Origin: Chthonomonadaceae bacterium
GTDB lineage: Bacteria; Armatimonadota; Chthonomonadetes; Chthonomonadales; Chthonomonadaceae
Reading direction: 5' to 3'
Assembly (NCBI GenBank): GCA_027450145.1
Contig: DAIDKH010000036.1
Span: 1 to 44,729, forward strand
DNA length: 44,729 bases
Under the pieces are notes generated by a model. The model was given only the letters and a program-made list of their open reading frames with translations. It had not been told where the DNA came from and searched no databases. The number at the start of each line of letters is the position of its first letter. Within the stretch, counting starts at the first letter, position 1. Position numbers and translations under genes: made by a program. Shown in pieces: positions 7,570-15,394 of this stretch.

Positions 7570-9831
7570 ATGGTTGGTCTTTCACGGCTTACCGGCCAAC
7601 GCCTCGCCCACATCGCAGTCGCTCTCTCCGCAGCAACAGCCTGCTTAGGAGTGTGCGGTTGCGGCGGAGCCGGGTTTGGTGCAATGCAGAGTAGTTTGGG
7701 TGGCGATTTAGCTCCCGGTTACAATACACCGCTTACCACACAGGCACCCAATCGATCAGCATTTAACGCCTCAACTCCACAAGGCTGCTATCCCGTGCAG
7801 CGGGCCACGTTCACCCTTAAGGACATTTCAGGTAACCCGTTCGATTACACGCATGAGCTCGTGCAGGTAGTGATCCACACACCGTCTGGTACAACCACAT
7901 ACTATCCGGCATTTTACGAAGGCAGCGATAAATGGGCGGTGAATTATACCCCCCTGCATCCGGGTACTTATACCATATCATCTGTACGCCTTAACGGCAA
8001 TATTGCTCACGAGAACAACCTTGAACCAAACGAGTGGAAGGTAACCGGACCCGAGGAACCAGGCTTTATCCGGATAGATAGAGCACATCCACATAGATTC
8101 GAATTCGACAATGGCACGATTTATTACCCATTGGGACAGGATCAGGCATGGACGGACGGTAAATCCGACACAATTGCTAAAGATTTCGTAAAAATGCACG
8201 CTGCCGGGGAAAATTGGTCGCGCGTTTGGATGACCGCCTGGGACGGTCGTAACCTTATGTGGGCGGTGAAGCCCGGCGAAATCGACCTGAAAGCAGCGGC
8301 AAAATGGGATGACATCGTAGATGCTGCTGCCCTGAACCACATCTATTTTCAAATGACTACCCAGTATCACGGCCAGTATTCCTCGACGGTCAACCCAAAC
8401 TGGGACCAGAACCCGTGGAACGTAAAGAATGGCGGTTTCCTCCAGACTCCGCAACAATTCTTCACCAACCCTCGGGCAATCGCCCTCACCAAACGTGTGC
8501 TTTACTACACTATTGCTCGGTGGGGCTACTCACCCAATATCATGGCCTTTGAGCTTTTCAACGAGGTTCAGTGGACGGATGCCTTTAAAGCCCACAACTA
8601 CGCTGATATTGCGGCCTGGCATGAAACCATGGCTGATTTTATCAAGAAGCACGATCCCTATCGTCATCTTATTACTACTAGCAGTGCCGCTGATGTTCCT
8701 ATAAGCAACCCGATCTGGAACAGTGTGGATTATTATCAGGTGCACAGTTATCCTGCCAACCTCATCGCCACGCTCGGTGCTCGAAGCGCTTTTGGTGCGC
8801 CCACTGTAAAACGACCGCTGTTTGTAGGGGAGTATGGTGCGACCGGCAGCGACGCCAGCGGAATTGGTCTTCATAACGGTCTTTGGGCGGGAATGATGCG
8901 GTTCTCTTCTGGGGCGCCGTGTTACTGGGACTGGAACACAGTAGAAGCGAACAATCTTTATGGACAATATGCAGCAGCCTCGGCATTCCTCGCCCAATCC
9001 GGCCTGCCTCTGCAATTTGGCCTCCAAAATGAGACCCTCTCAGTCTCCACTCCGACGCTGGGCGACTACGTAGTTGCGCCCGGCGCGGGATGGAACGATG
9101 CCACGCAGAATACTTTCACACTCACCGGACTTGGTGAGCCCGCAGGAATGGCGCAGATGCCCTCGTACCTGCAGGGCAACGCGCACCGTGGAATGGTGCC
9201 AAAGCCATTCACGTTCATTTTAGACTGTAAGACCCCCTGCAAATTTATCGTCGAAATCGGGCAAGTAGCGACTTCCGGTGCGAAGGTTGATTTGAGCCTT
9301 TCAGGTAACTTTAACGCGAGCGCGTCTGCCTCTCTATCACTTGCGGGAGACGACGGTAAGGCCCCGTCGCCGATAGCCAAACGCGAACTAAGCATCTCCG
9401 TGCCAGCCGGACATCAGGAAGTTACGCTGCAGAATACCGGGCCCGATTGGGCGGTGATCAAAGAGATTCGCATTACTAACTATGCACCGGGACTCACCGC
9501 TCTCGCACGTTGCGGTACACGATACGCTGCAGGGTGGTTGTACAACGCGGCAAATGTCGACAGTGCGTTAAACAAGGCCAGCAAAGTTGTGTCCGGCACG
9601 GTCACTGTCCCGGGCCTTAAACCAGGTGAATATTCTGTAACTTGGTTTGACACGTGGACGGGCAAGGTGCTCAGCGAAGACAATTTAAGTGTGGGCTCGT
9701 CGACCGCAAGCAATGGGGAATCACACACCATCCTGCATACACCGCCAATAACACGGGATACGGCCTTCTACATTAGACCAGCACGTAATCAAATGCAAAA
9801 AGGGCGCGGTACAGCTAAACACCGAATCTAA
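7570..9831 (+). CDS. DUF5060 plus GH5-like glycoside hydrolase, probable lipoprotein
   Basis: This 753-aa exported enzyme has an N-terminal signal with a cysteine-rich lipobox region (TACLGVCGCGG). A beta-sandwich of DUF5060 type follows (about residues 70-165; FTLKDISGNPFDYTHELV, TYYPAFYEGSDKWAV, PGTYTISS). Next is a TIM-barrel of the GH5/clan-A kind from about residue 175 (FEFDNGTIYYPLGQDQAW). The expected catalytic pair is visible: acid/base E332 in FELFNEVQW and nucleophile E421 in FVGEYGATG. The last 200 residues form beta-rich modules that may bind carbohydrate or aid folding. Start ATG 7570 has AAAGGAA (7556-7562) seven bases upstream; a TTG at 7564 is too close to it. The substrate cannot be read from sequence, though a plant beta-glycan is likely. 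The TAA stop overlaps the convergent upp stop. Confidence 0.85.
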   Translation: MVGLSRLTGQRLAHIAVALSAATACLGVCGCGGAGFGAMQSSLGGDLAPGYNTPLTTQAPNRSAFNASTPQGCYPVQRATFTLKDISGNPFDYTHELVQVVIHTPSGTTTYYPAFYEGSDKWAVNYTPLHPGTYTISSVRLNGNIAHENNLEPNEWKVTGPEEPGFIRIDRAHPHRFEFDNGTIYYPLGQDQAWTDGKSDTIAKDFVKMHAAGENWSRVWMTAWDGRNLMWAVKPGEIDLKAAAKWDDIVDAAALNHIYFQMTTQYHGQYSSTVNPNWDQNPWNVKNGGFLQTPQQFFTNPRAIALTKRVLYYTIARWGYSPNIMAFELFNEVQWTDAFKAHNYADIAAWHETMADFIKKHDPYRHLITTSSAADVPISNPIWNSVDYYQVHSYPANLIATLGARSAFGAPTVKRPLFVGEYGATGSDASGIGLHNGLWAGMMRFSSGAPCYWDWNTVEANNLYGQYAAASAFLAQSGLPLQFGLQNETLSVSTPTLGDYVVAPGAGWNDATQNTFTLTGLGEPAGMAQMPSYLQGNAHRGMVPKPFTFILDCKTPCKFIVEIGQVATSGAKVDLSLSGNFNASASASLSLAGDDGKAPSPIAKRELSISVPAGHQEVTLQNTGPDWAVIKEIRITNYAPGLTALARCGTRYAAGWLYNAANVDSALNKASKVVSGTVTVPGLKPGEYSVTWFDTWTGKVLSEDNLSVGSSTASNGESHTILHTPPITRDTAFYIRPARNQMQKGRGTAKHRI

Positions 9832-10448
9832 ACTGTACCGTAGAGGCGATCGCCAAAATCACCAAGGCCAGGCATAATGTAGCTTTTTGCGTTAAGATCG
9901 CGGTCTAACGAGGCAGTGAAAATCGCTACGTCGGGATATACCTCATTTAGCCTCGCTACTCCTTGTGGTGCGGCCACAACGCACAGTAAAGCGATATTGT
10001 CGGCACCGGCATCCACCAGTTGGTCGATAGCCGCTATTGCCGATCCTCCCGTTGCAAGCATCGGATCCAGTAACAGCACGCGGCATCCGCGCAATGGAGG
10101 AAGCTTACAGTAATACGAGTGCGCAATTGCCGTCGATTCGTCTCGCTGCATTCCTACATAACCAACTGTGGCACCGGGAATGAGTTCAAGGGCAATATCC
10201 AGCATAGACAAACCCGCCCTTAGAACCGGCACTAACACGACTGTCTCAAGCAGAACACGACTTACGGTTACCTCTAAAGGCGTCTGAACATCAATCTCCT
10301 TTAGTGGCAGTGCCCGAGTCGCTTCAGTAACAAGGATTGCGGTTAACGATCTTGCAAGCCGGCGGAACTCGCCCGGAGCAGTAGATTGGTCTCGCAAGGA
10401 GGCGAGCAAATGCTCCCCAAGGCTGTGTGTAATCACGTGTAATGTCAA
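9828..10448 (-). CDS. upp: uracil phosphoribosyltransferase
   Basis: Upp makes UMP from uracil and PRPP in pyrimidine salvage. The 206-aa protein has the normal family length. The PRPP-binding signature is LLLDPMLATGGSA (about residue 123), preceded by VPVLRAGLSMLD and followed by the uracil-binding end PGLGDFGDRLYGT. The start is TTG 10448, immediately after the plsC stop (TAGTTG), so translation is probably coupled; a GGCGGAAAA stretch inside plsC may serve as a weak ribosome site. It is the last gene of cmk-plsC-upp. Its stop codon shares bases with that of the convergent glycosidase gene, leaving no room for a terminator between them. Confidence 0.96.
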   Translation of the reverse strand: MTLHVITHSLGEHLLASLRDQSTAPGEFRRLARSLTAILVTEATRALPLKEIDVQTPLEVTVSRVLLETVVLVPVLRAGLSMLDIALELIPGATVGYVGMQRDESTAIAHSYYCKLPPLRGCRVLLLDPMLATGGSAIAAIDQLVDAGADNIALLCVVAAPQGVARLNEVYPDVAIFTASLDRDLNAKSYIMPGLGDFGDRLYGTV

Positions 10449-11147
10449 CTAATTTTCCGCCTCAATTAGGTCGTTATCTTCAATGTATGGGCTCTCGGTT
10501 GGCTCTCCTGCATCGGTCAAAAGGCGTGCGATGGCTTCCATCGTCTCGCGTAGAATTGTCTCCTTTGGCGTCTCCTCTGAGAAATAGATCGGGTCGCCAA
10601 ACACCATTCGAAGTTTTGCGGGCCGGGGAAAGGGTTTGCCTGGAGGCATCATATTCCTCGTACCGATTATTGCTGCAGGAAGCACAGGCGCTCCCGAGCG
10701 CCGAACTATAAGCGCTAAGCCCGGTTGAGCGCGCTGCAGTCGGCCGTCCCGTGAACGCGTTCCTTCTGGAAATATGCCTACAGCGCGTCCCTGCTCCAAT
10801 AAGTTAAACGTGGTCTTTAGCATTGCCCTATCAGCGGCACCGCGGGTAACGGATACACTCCCCATGCAATTCATGAAACAAGCTACAACAGGATTATTCC
10901 AGAGCTCAATCTTTGCAATACCATGCAATTCACGAACTCGATAAACAGCCGACCAAGCAAGCAACGGGTCAATATTACTAGCATGATTAGCAACGCATAT
11001 TACACTACCCGTCCTTGGAATTCTACCGAGTCCTGTGATTTCATAGCGACCATAGATTGACAAAAAGAATCGAACACCATTTGCCCAAAACAATCGCACC
11101 ACGCGCAGGCTAGCAGGAAGTTTTTCGGGGTTTTCCAGAGCTTTCAT
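10449..11147 (-). CDS. plsC: 1-acyl-sn-glycerol-3-phosphate acyltransferase
   Basis: PlsC acylates lysophosphatidic acid to phosphatidic acid at the inner membrane during phospholipid synthesis. The 232-aa protein carries the acyltransferase motifs in order: the H-X4-D box in NHASNIDP (about residue 54), the phosphate-binding box FPEGTRSRDG (about residue 125), and the later PVLPAAIIGT block. A hydrophobic stretch near residues 18-32 probably associates with the membrane. The ATG overlaps the cmk stop by four bases (ATGA), and the stop directly abuts the upp start, so the three genes form one unit. The pairing of cmk and plsC is common in bacteria. The C-terminal 25 residues are acidic and not conserved. 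Confidence 0.94.
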   Translation of the reverse strand: MKALENPEKLPASLRVVRLFWANGVRFFLSIYGRYEITGLGRIPRTGSVICVANHASNIDPLLAWSAVYRVRELHGIAKIELWNNPVVACFMNCMGSVSVTRGAADRAMLKTTFNLLEQGRAVGIFPEGTRSRDGRLQRAQPGLALIVRRSGAPVLPAAIIGTRNMMPPGKPFPRPAKLRMVFGDPIYFSEETPKETILRETMEAIARLLTDAGEPTESPYIEDNDLIEAEN

Positions 11148-11827
11148 GCGGGAGCCATCGCATTGAGCGGCAGTTTTGAGAGCACTTCGTTTACAACTAC
11201 ATCGATTGCTTTGCCGTCTGTATCAACAACGTGGGCATCCGGTGCCTTTGTTAGTGGCGACGCTGAACGCGTGGAATCCCGATTATCACGGTTTTGAAGC
11301 TGCTCAAGCACGACGCGCTCATCACATTGCGAACCGGTTTCTGCCATCTCATTGGCCCGGCGACGAGCGCGTTCTACCGGTGAAGCTTCCAGGAAAACCT
11401 TTAGATCGGCGTTTGGACACACTACTGTACCCGTGTCGCGGCCTTCCAAGACCGCTCCGTTCCCACCCGAGGATGCCAGATTACGCTGAACCTCAACCAG
11501 GATACTGCGAATAGCAGCGTTAGTCGCAAGCCTGGACGTCATATCTGATACTGCCGGTGTTCGTATCGCGGCCGTAACTTCAGTACCGTTTACCCAAATA
11601 CGCTGGGTCATGTCCTCCATCAGCGGCCCGGGTACGTATTGCATCGATCGAATAAGTTCAATTAAAGCCGATTCGTTTGCCAGGTCGACTTTGTACGAGA
11701 TTACTAGCCACGCGGCCGCCCGATAGCTTGCACCTGTGTCTACATACTGCAGGTTCAAGCGCCGAGCAATATGCCTAGCTACGGTACTCTTGCCAGATCC
11801 CGCCGGTCCGTCAATTGTGATCACCAT
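11144..11827 (-). CDS. cmk: cytidylate kinase
   Basis: Cmk phosphorylates CMP and dCMP with ATP to supply pyrimidine nucleotides. The 227-aa product begins with the P-loop ITIDGPAGSGKSTVARHIA and YVDTGASYRA. VLEGRDTGTVV (about residue 127) and the arginine-rich LID region SPVERARRRANEM are as expected. The usual DTG[AS]-M-Y-R motif reads DTGASYRA, with Ser in place of Met. The start is ATG 11827, although a ribosome site is not obvious. It is the first gene of cmk-plsC-upp and is separated from the divergent GNAT-ankyrin gene by 265 bases that should hold both promoters. Confidence 0.95.
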   Translation of the reverse strand: MVITIDGPAGSGKSTVARHIARRLNLQYVDTGASYRAAAWLVISYKVDLANESALIELIRSMQYVPGPLMEDMTQRIWVNGTEVTAAIRTPAVSDMTSRLATNAAIRSILVEVQRNLASSGGNGAVLEGRDTGTVVCPNADLKVFLEASPVERARRRANEMAETGSQCDERVVLEQLQNRDNRDSTRSASPLTKAPDAHVVDTDGKAIDVVVNEVLSKLPLNAMAPA

Positions 11828-12092
11828 CCGATTGGTTACTGCCTTTGTCTGTATAATTACTACTACACACTATTATACAACCTGGGAACAGCAGAACTTT
11901 TGCGCTGCCTACACCTCCCTGTATCATCTAATGTCATTTACTACCACAGCACGCTTGGACCTTCACATAGGTGCGACAAGACCGGCTCATGACCTGAACT
12001 AGCTGCAGGATATTCTAACTCGACAATAAGTTAGTGTTCCAGAAGGTATAACATAAACTATCATATATGCCTAGGCCGGGGAGGCGCAAGCG

Positions 12093-13334
12093 TTGGGTAA
12101 CAACAGTTCTGCTCTAATTGATGCCACCGCGGAAAATCACAAATCCTGGTTTTTGGCCCGTTGTATCGCACAAGGCGGCTATTCCTGCGAAACGCAGGGA
12201 ATACAGTGGCTGTGCTCACCGGATGACGCTACAATCCCCTTTCCCTCAGAGGAGGCGCTTAAAAGTAACGATTGGCTAGGCGACATACTCCAGCAGTGCG
12301 AACGAATTCGCCCCAAGCAGATTGCGTGCTGGGTCGCAACCGAACGGGATTCGATGAAACTGGGTGCATTGCTAATGGCACATGGATTTGAATGGGGGTG
12401 GAAACCGCAGTGGATGGCCCTTAATCTAGCGGACATCGATCAGTATGCCGCTAACGTCTCCGTGGAGATGGGTCAGGACAATTCTGGTACGGTCGGTGAT
12501 CCTCGCCTTCCTTACTTTAACGACAGGGAAGGGCGTGTGCTAAGTGCGATACTGAAGCGAGAACCAAGAGACACATGGCGGGTGATCGCAACCGTTAATT
12601 CGCAAGTAGTCGCCCATGCCATAGCTCACCGCTCCCCCCTGTGTCCTCAAGTCATTGGCCTGTACTCCATTGGTGTGCAACCAGATTTCCGTAGTCGAGG
12701 TTTTGGCAAAGCCATAACTCTCGCCTGCGCACGGCTCGGCAGAGAACTAGGTTGCCAGTACGCGGTTCTCAACGCCGCAAATGATTTTTACAAGGGCTTT
12801 GGTTTCTCCACCCAGGGATTCGGGCAGACCTGGTGGATGCACGATAGCGGTGGTACCTACACCATAGGGCAGAAAGATATAAGATTTGCCACCGCAATTG
12901 CAACAGGTAATTGCTCAGACCTAGAAGAGTTTAGGTATGACGAGGCCCGGTTAACAAATCCGCTTCGCTGCGGTTTAACAGCTCTAGAATTGGCGGCTCA
13001 ATTTAAGCAGGCAAGCTGTGGCGAAATGCTAATCAGGCACGGTGCGCCTCTCGATATACTGGCGCTGTGGGATTTAGGGCTACACTCCTACCTAAACGAG
13101 CTTTTGATTAACGAGCCAGAACGAGTTAATCAAAAGCGTGGACAATCAGGCGCGACAGCTCTCCACTATGCGATCCTGCGGAATGACGCTGAACTTGCGC
13201 GCGTGCTTCTGGAAGCGCAGCCAGACCTTACCATTACGGACGACGAAGCTCATTCTACACCGCTTGGTTGGGCGCGCTATTTTAAACGCGACGACATAGC
13301 CTCGTTAATCGAGAGGCAACAGACCGAGCGGTGA
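12093..13334 (+). CDS. GNAT acetyltransferase fused to ankyrin-like repeats
   Basis: The 413-aa protein combines two recognisable parts. Residues about 130-250 form a GNAT N-acetyltransferase with the acetyl-CoA motif A (YSIGVQPDFRSRGFGKAI) and the end motif NAANDFYKGFGF, so it should transfer an acetyl group to a small molecule or protein. Residues about 285-410 contain ankyrin-like repeats (GLTALELAAQFKQ, GATALHYAILRNDAELA, STPLGWARYFKRDDIA). Residues 1-125 look like a degenerate first acetyltransferase half (ACWVATERDSMKLGALLMAHGFEW). The start is TTG 12093 with GGGGAGG (12078-12084) eight bases upstream. It has no operon partner: cmk diverges and the UnbV gene converges. The substrate is unknown. 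Ankyrin repeats normally bind proteins, so the repeats may guide the acetyltransferase to a partner. Confidence 0.8.
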   Translation: MGNNSSALIDATAENHKSWFLARCIAQGGYSCETQGIQWLCSPDDATIPFPSEEALKSNDWLGDILQQCERIRPKQIACWVATERDSMKLGALLMAHGFEWGWKPQWMALNLADIDQYAANVSVEMGQDNSGTVGDPRLPYFNDREGRVLSAILKREPRDTWRVIATVNSQVVAHAIAHRSPLCPQVIGLYSIGVQPDFRSRGFGKAITLACARLGRELGCQYAVLNAANDFYKGFGFSTQGFGQTWWMHDSGGTYTIGQKDIRFATAIATGNCSDLEEFRYDEARLTNPLRCGLTALELAAQFKQASCGEMLIRHGAPLDILALWDLGLHSYLNELLINEPERVNQKRGQSGATALHYAILRNDAELARVLLEAQPDLTITDDEAHSTPLGWARYFKRDDIASLIERQQTER

Positions 13335-13370
13335 ATGCATATTGCGCACCACAAACATGTGCGGAGCATT
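13334..13370. terminator. weak two-part hairpin between convergent genes
   Basis: AATGC (13334-13338) pairs with GCATT (13366-13370), and CGCAC (13345-13349) with GTGCG (13359-13363), separated by an internal loop. It lies in the 52-base gap between the convergent GNAT-ankyrin and UnbV genes and could end both transcripts. There is no U-tract, so confidence is low. Confidence 0.3.
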
Positions 13371-13386
13371 AAATAAAGCGCGACAC

Positions 13387-15054
13387 TTAGCCAATCACCT
13401 CACTGCCCTGGCATATGGTAATATACCTGTCACCTTTAATACCGTTGAATGTGCTTGAAGTACCGTCTGGCCAATGAACAGTGATCTTGTCGACGCTCTT
13501 TGAGTTACCCAAACCAAAGTGGACACGGCTATCGCAGGACGACAGATACGATCCATCGGAGTGACAATGACGGAGTAGTGACCGGCCGCCAAATTCTGCC
13601 AGAACTAACGCGCCATACCCGTCACGATTACAATGCAATCCCTTAAGGCGAACTCCTAACCAATGCCCTGCAACGCCTGTTTCGTTGTGCAGAAGCAATG
13701 GAGACCCTTCGGAATCTACGATTAAGACATCCTGTCGCCCATCGTTATCATAGTCGCCTATTGCCAAGCCTCTGCCAACGATACGGGGCAGCTTATCGAA
13801 CCCCGTTTTGTTGCTTGTATCATGGTAGAAAATCGGGCCAACACCAGAATTTGTCAGGAACAGGCTAGGCTCCCTGTAGGTCAGCGCTGGATCAATCTTG
13901 TGGATGTTGTCTTGCACGTGGCCGTTAGACAATACGATATCTAACCAGCCATTATTATTGGAGTCTAAAAATGCTGCCCCAAAGGTTACGTACTGCATTC
14001 CGTATGCACCAACGCCCGTCTGCATCGATCGGTCGGTGAAACTTCCGCCGCCATCGTTATGGTAGAGACATTTCTCCTCATTATAAAACGTCGCAACTAG
14101 TAGGTCCAACCTCCCATCATTATCGTAGTCTCCCCAGTTAATGCCCATTCCGCCATGCACGTTACCATTTCCGTCAAAGGCCACGTTTGCCTTCTGCCCG
14201 GCATTTGAATAGCGCAATAGTTCTGCTGGGTTGCGCGGCAGTAGGAGGTCTCCCGGTTCCTCATCATTGGCGATTGCGATCGCTTGACCGCCGTTGCCGC
14301 TGAAATTGGCGCAGGCTACGCCCAGGGCACGCCCCGTGGCGCCGGCGCCCGCCTCGTGAGTGATATCTTGGAACCGGCCGTCACCCATATTTCGATACAA
14401 ACGATTAGGTATCGGTGTATAAAACCTCGGTCCACATGACGATAACACGCCGTTATCTGGGCACAGTTGTTTGGAACTGCGGTCAAAAACACAGTAATTA
14501 CAGATGTACAGGTCCAGGAATGGGCGCATTGGATCAGTTTGAACCCAAGCAGCCGACGTACCCCAAGGCTGCGGAGGTATGCCTGCTTCATCCGACCTAT
14601 CCGTAAACTTTCGACCCTTTTCGTTATGCAGCAACATGCCCGTACGGTAACCGCTAATGTAGATATCTGGCCAGCCGTCGTTGTCGTAATCACCCACTGC
14701 ACAACCAAGGAAATCACCGTCGAACCGATCGAGACCTACGGCTGCAGTGACGTCCTTAAAATGTCCGTGCCCATCACCCTCGTACAGTGCCAGTTTGCGC
14801 CCTACAAGGAGGACGTCCAGATTTCCATCCGCATTGAAATCCAGGAATGCGCAGCCATTACCTATGGTCTGTAGAATATTTAACGGACGCGTGCCGTCAA
14901 TTGTCCAGGTGTAATGAAGTCCGGCTTCCGTGGCTCGATCACGGAAGTAGACACTCTGAAGATTATGCTCGCCATCGGTATGGGTTGACGCGCTATAGCA
15001 ACCGCTAACCATGCCGGCCATACCTGCTATAAAAAGGCGTCTGTCAATTTGCAC
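13387..15054 (-). CDS. CRTAC1-family lipoprotein: FG-GAP/VCBS repeats and ASPIC/UnbV domain
   Basis: The 555-aa protein begins with a twin-arginine-like lipoprotein signal (DRRLFIAG, lipobox VSGC), so it is probably exported folded and lipid-anchored. The body is a beta-propeller of FG-GAP/VCBS repeats, each with a calcium-binding D-x-D-x-D-G loop (FLDFNADGNLD, VGDYDNDGWPD, WGDYDNDGRLD, FLDSNNNGWLD, IGDYDNDGRQD). It ends with an ASPIC/UnbV domain (WLGVRLKG, GYGALVLAEFGG, HFGLGNSKSVDKITVHWPDG). The function of such proteins is not established; the fold suggests extracellular binding or adhesion. The GTG start at 15054 has only a weak ribosome site. It is the last gene of the prepilin-TPR-small protein operon and starts seven bases after the small protein's stop. 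UnbV/ASPIC proteins often occur beside TPR proteins. Confidence 0.9.
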   Translation of the reverse strand: MQIDRRLFIAGMAGMVSGCYSASTHTDGEHNLQSVYFRDRATEAGLHYTWTIDGTRPLNILQTIGNGCAFLDFNADGNLDVLLVGRKLALYEGDGHGHFKDVTAAVGLDRFDGDFLGCAVGDYDNDGWPDIYISGYRTGMLLHNEKGRKFTDRSDEAGIPPQPWGTSAAWVQTDPMRPFLDLYICNYCVFDRSSKQLCPDNGVLSSCGPRFYTPIPNRLYRNMGDGRFQDITHEAGAGATGRALGVACANFSGNGGQAIAIANDEEPGDLLLPRNPAELLRYSNAGQKANVAFDGNGNVHGGMGINWGDYDNDGRLDLLVATFYNEEKCLYHNDGGGSFTDRSMQTGVGAYGMQYVTFGAAFLDSNNNGWLDIVLSNGHVQDNIHKIDPALTYREPSLFLTNSGVGPIFYHDTSNKTGFDKLPRIVGRGLAIGDYDNDGRQDVLIVDSEGSPLLLHNETGVAGHWLGVRLKGLHCNRDGYGALVLAEFGGRSLLRHCHSDGSYLSSCDSRVHFGLGNSKSVDKITVHWPDGTSSTFNGIKGDRYITICQGSEVIG

Positions 15055-15061
15055 CGCTGGC

Positions 15062-15301
15062 TTACTGCCCCATTCCGTGACCGTAACTCATACCGCCTGG
15101 CGACGGTGCCTGAGGTGTCGCTGATCTGTCCTGTGCGTATGTAGACATGTACTGCTGTTGATGCTGCGCCGCCGTCTTCGGAACTGCCACCGGCGCCACA
15201 GCCTGGGTACTACCCACGGTAAGTTTATAAATGCCCGCTACCACAACAAGCAGCCCGACGACACAGGCCGCTATAATTCCAGGAGTTACCTTAGAGTTCA
15301 T
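15062..15301 (-). CDS. small single-pass membrane protein, 79 aa
   Basis: I do not recognise this family. One membrane helix (about residues 8-28, IIAACVVGLLVVVAGIYKL) follows a short N-terminus. The remaining ~50 residues are hydrophilic and rich in Gln, Ala, Pro and Gly, ending in a Gly/Met/His-rich tail (GGMSYGHGMGQ) that could bind metal. ATG 15301 is preferred over an in-frame TTG at 15319 because AGGGGTGAG lies just before the ATG. It sits between the TPR gene (93 bases upstream) and the UnbV gene (7 bases downstream) on the same strand, so it is probably part of the same envelope system. Its small size and poor conservation make it easy to miss. Confidence 0.7.
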   Translation of the reverse strand: MNSKVTPGIIAACVVGLLVVVAGIYKLTVGSTQAVAPVAVPKTAAQHQQQYMSTYAQDRSATPQAPSPGGMSYGHGMGQ

Positions 15302-15394
15302 TTGCTCACCCCTATTCAAAGTTAGTTTGTTATTTCATCTACAGGCGTAGAAATACTGCTCAGGTCTGTGGCTTTAACCAGTTAGACCACCGTA

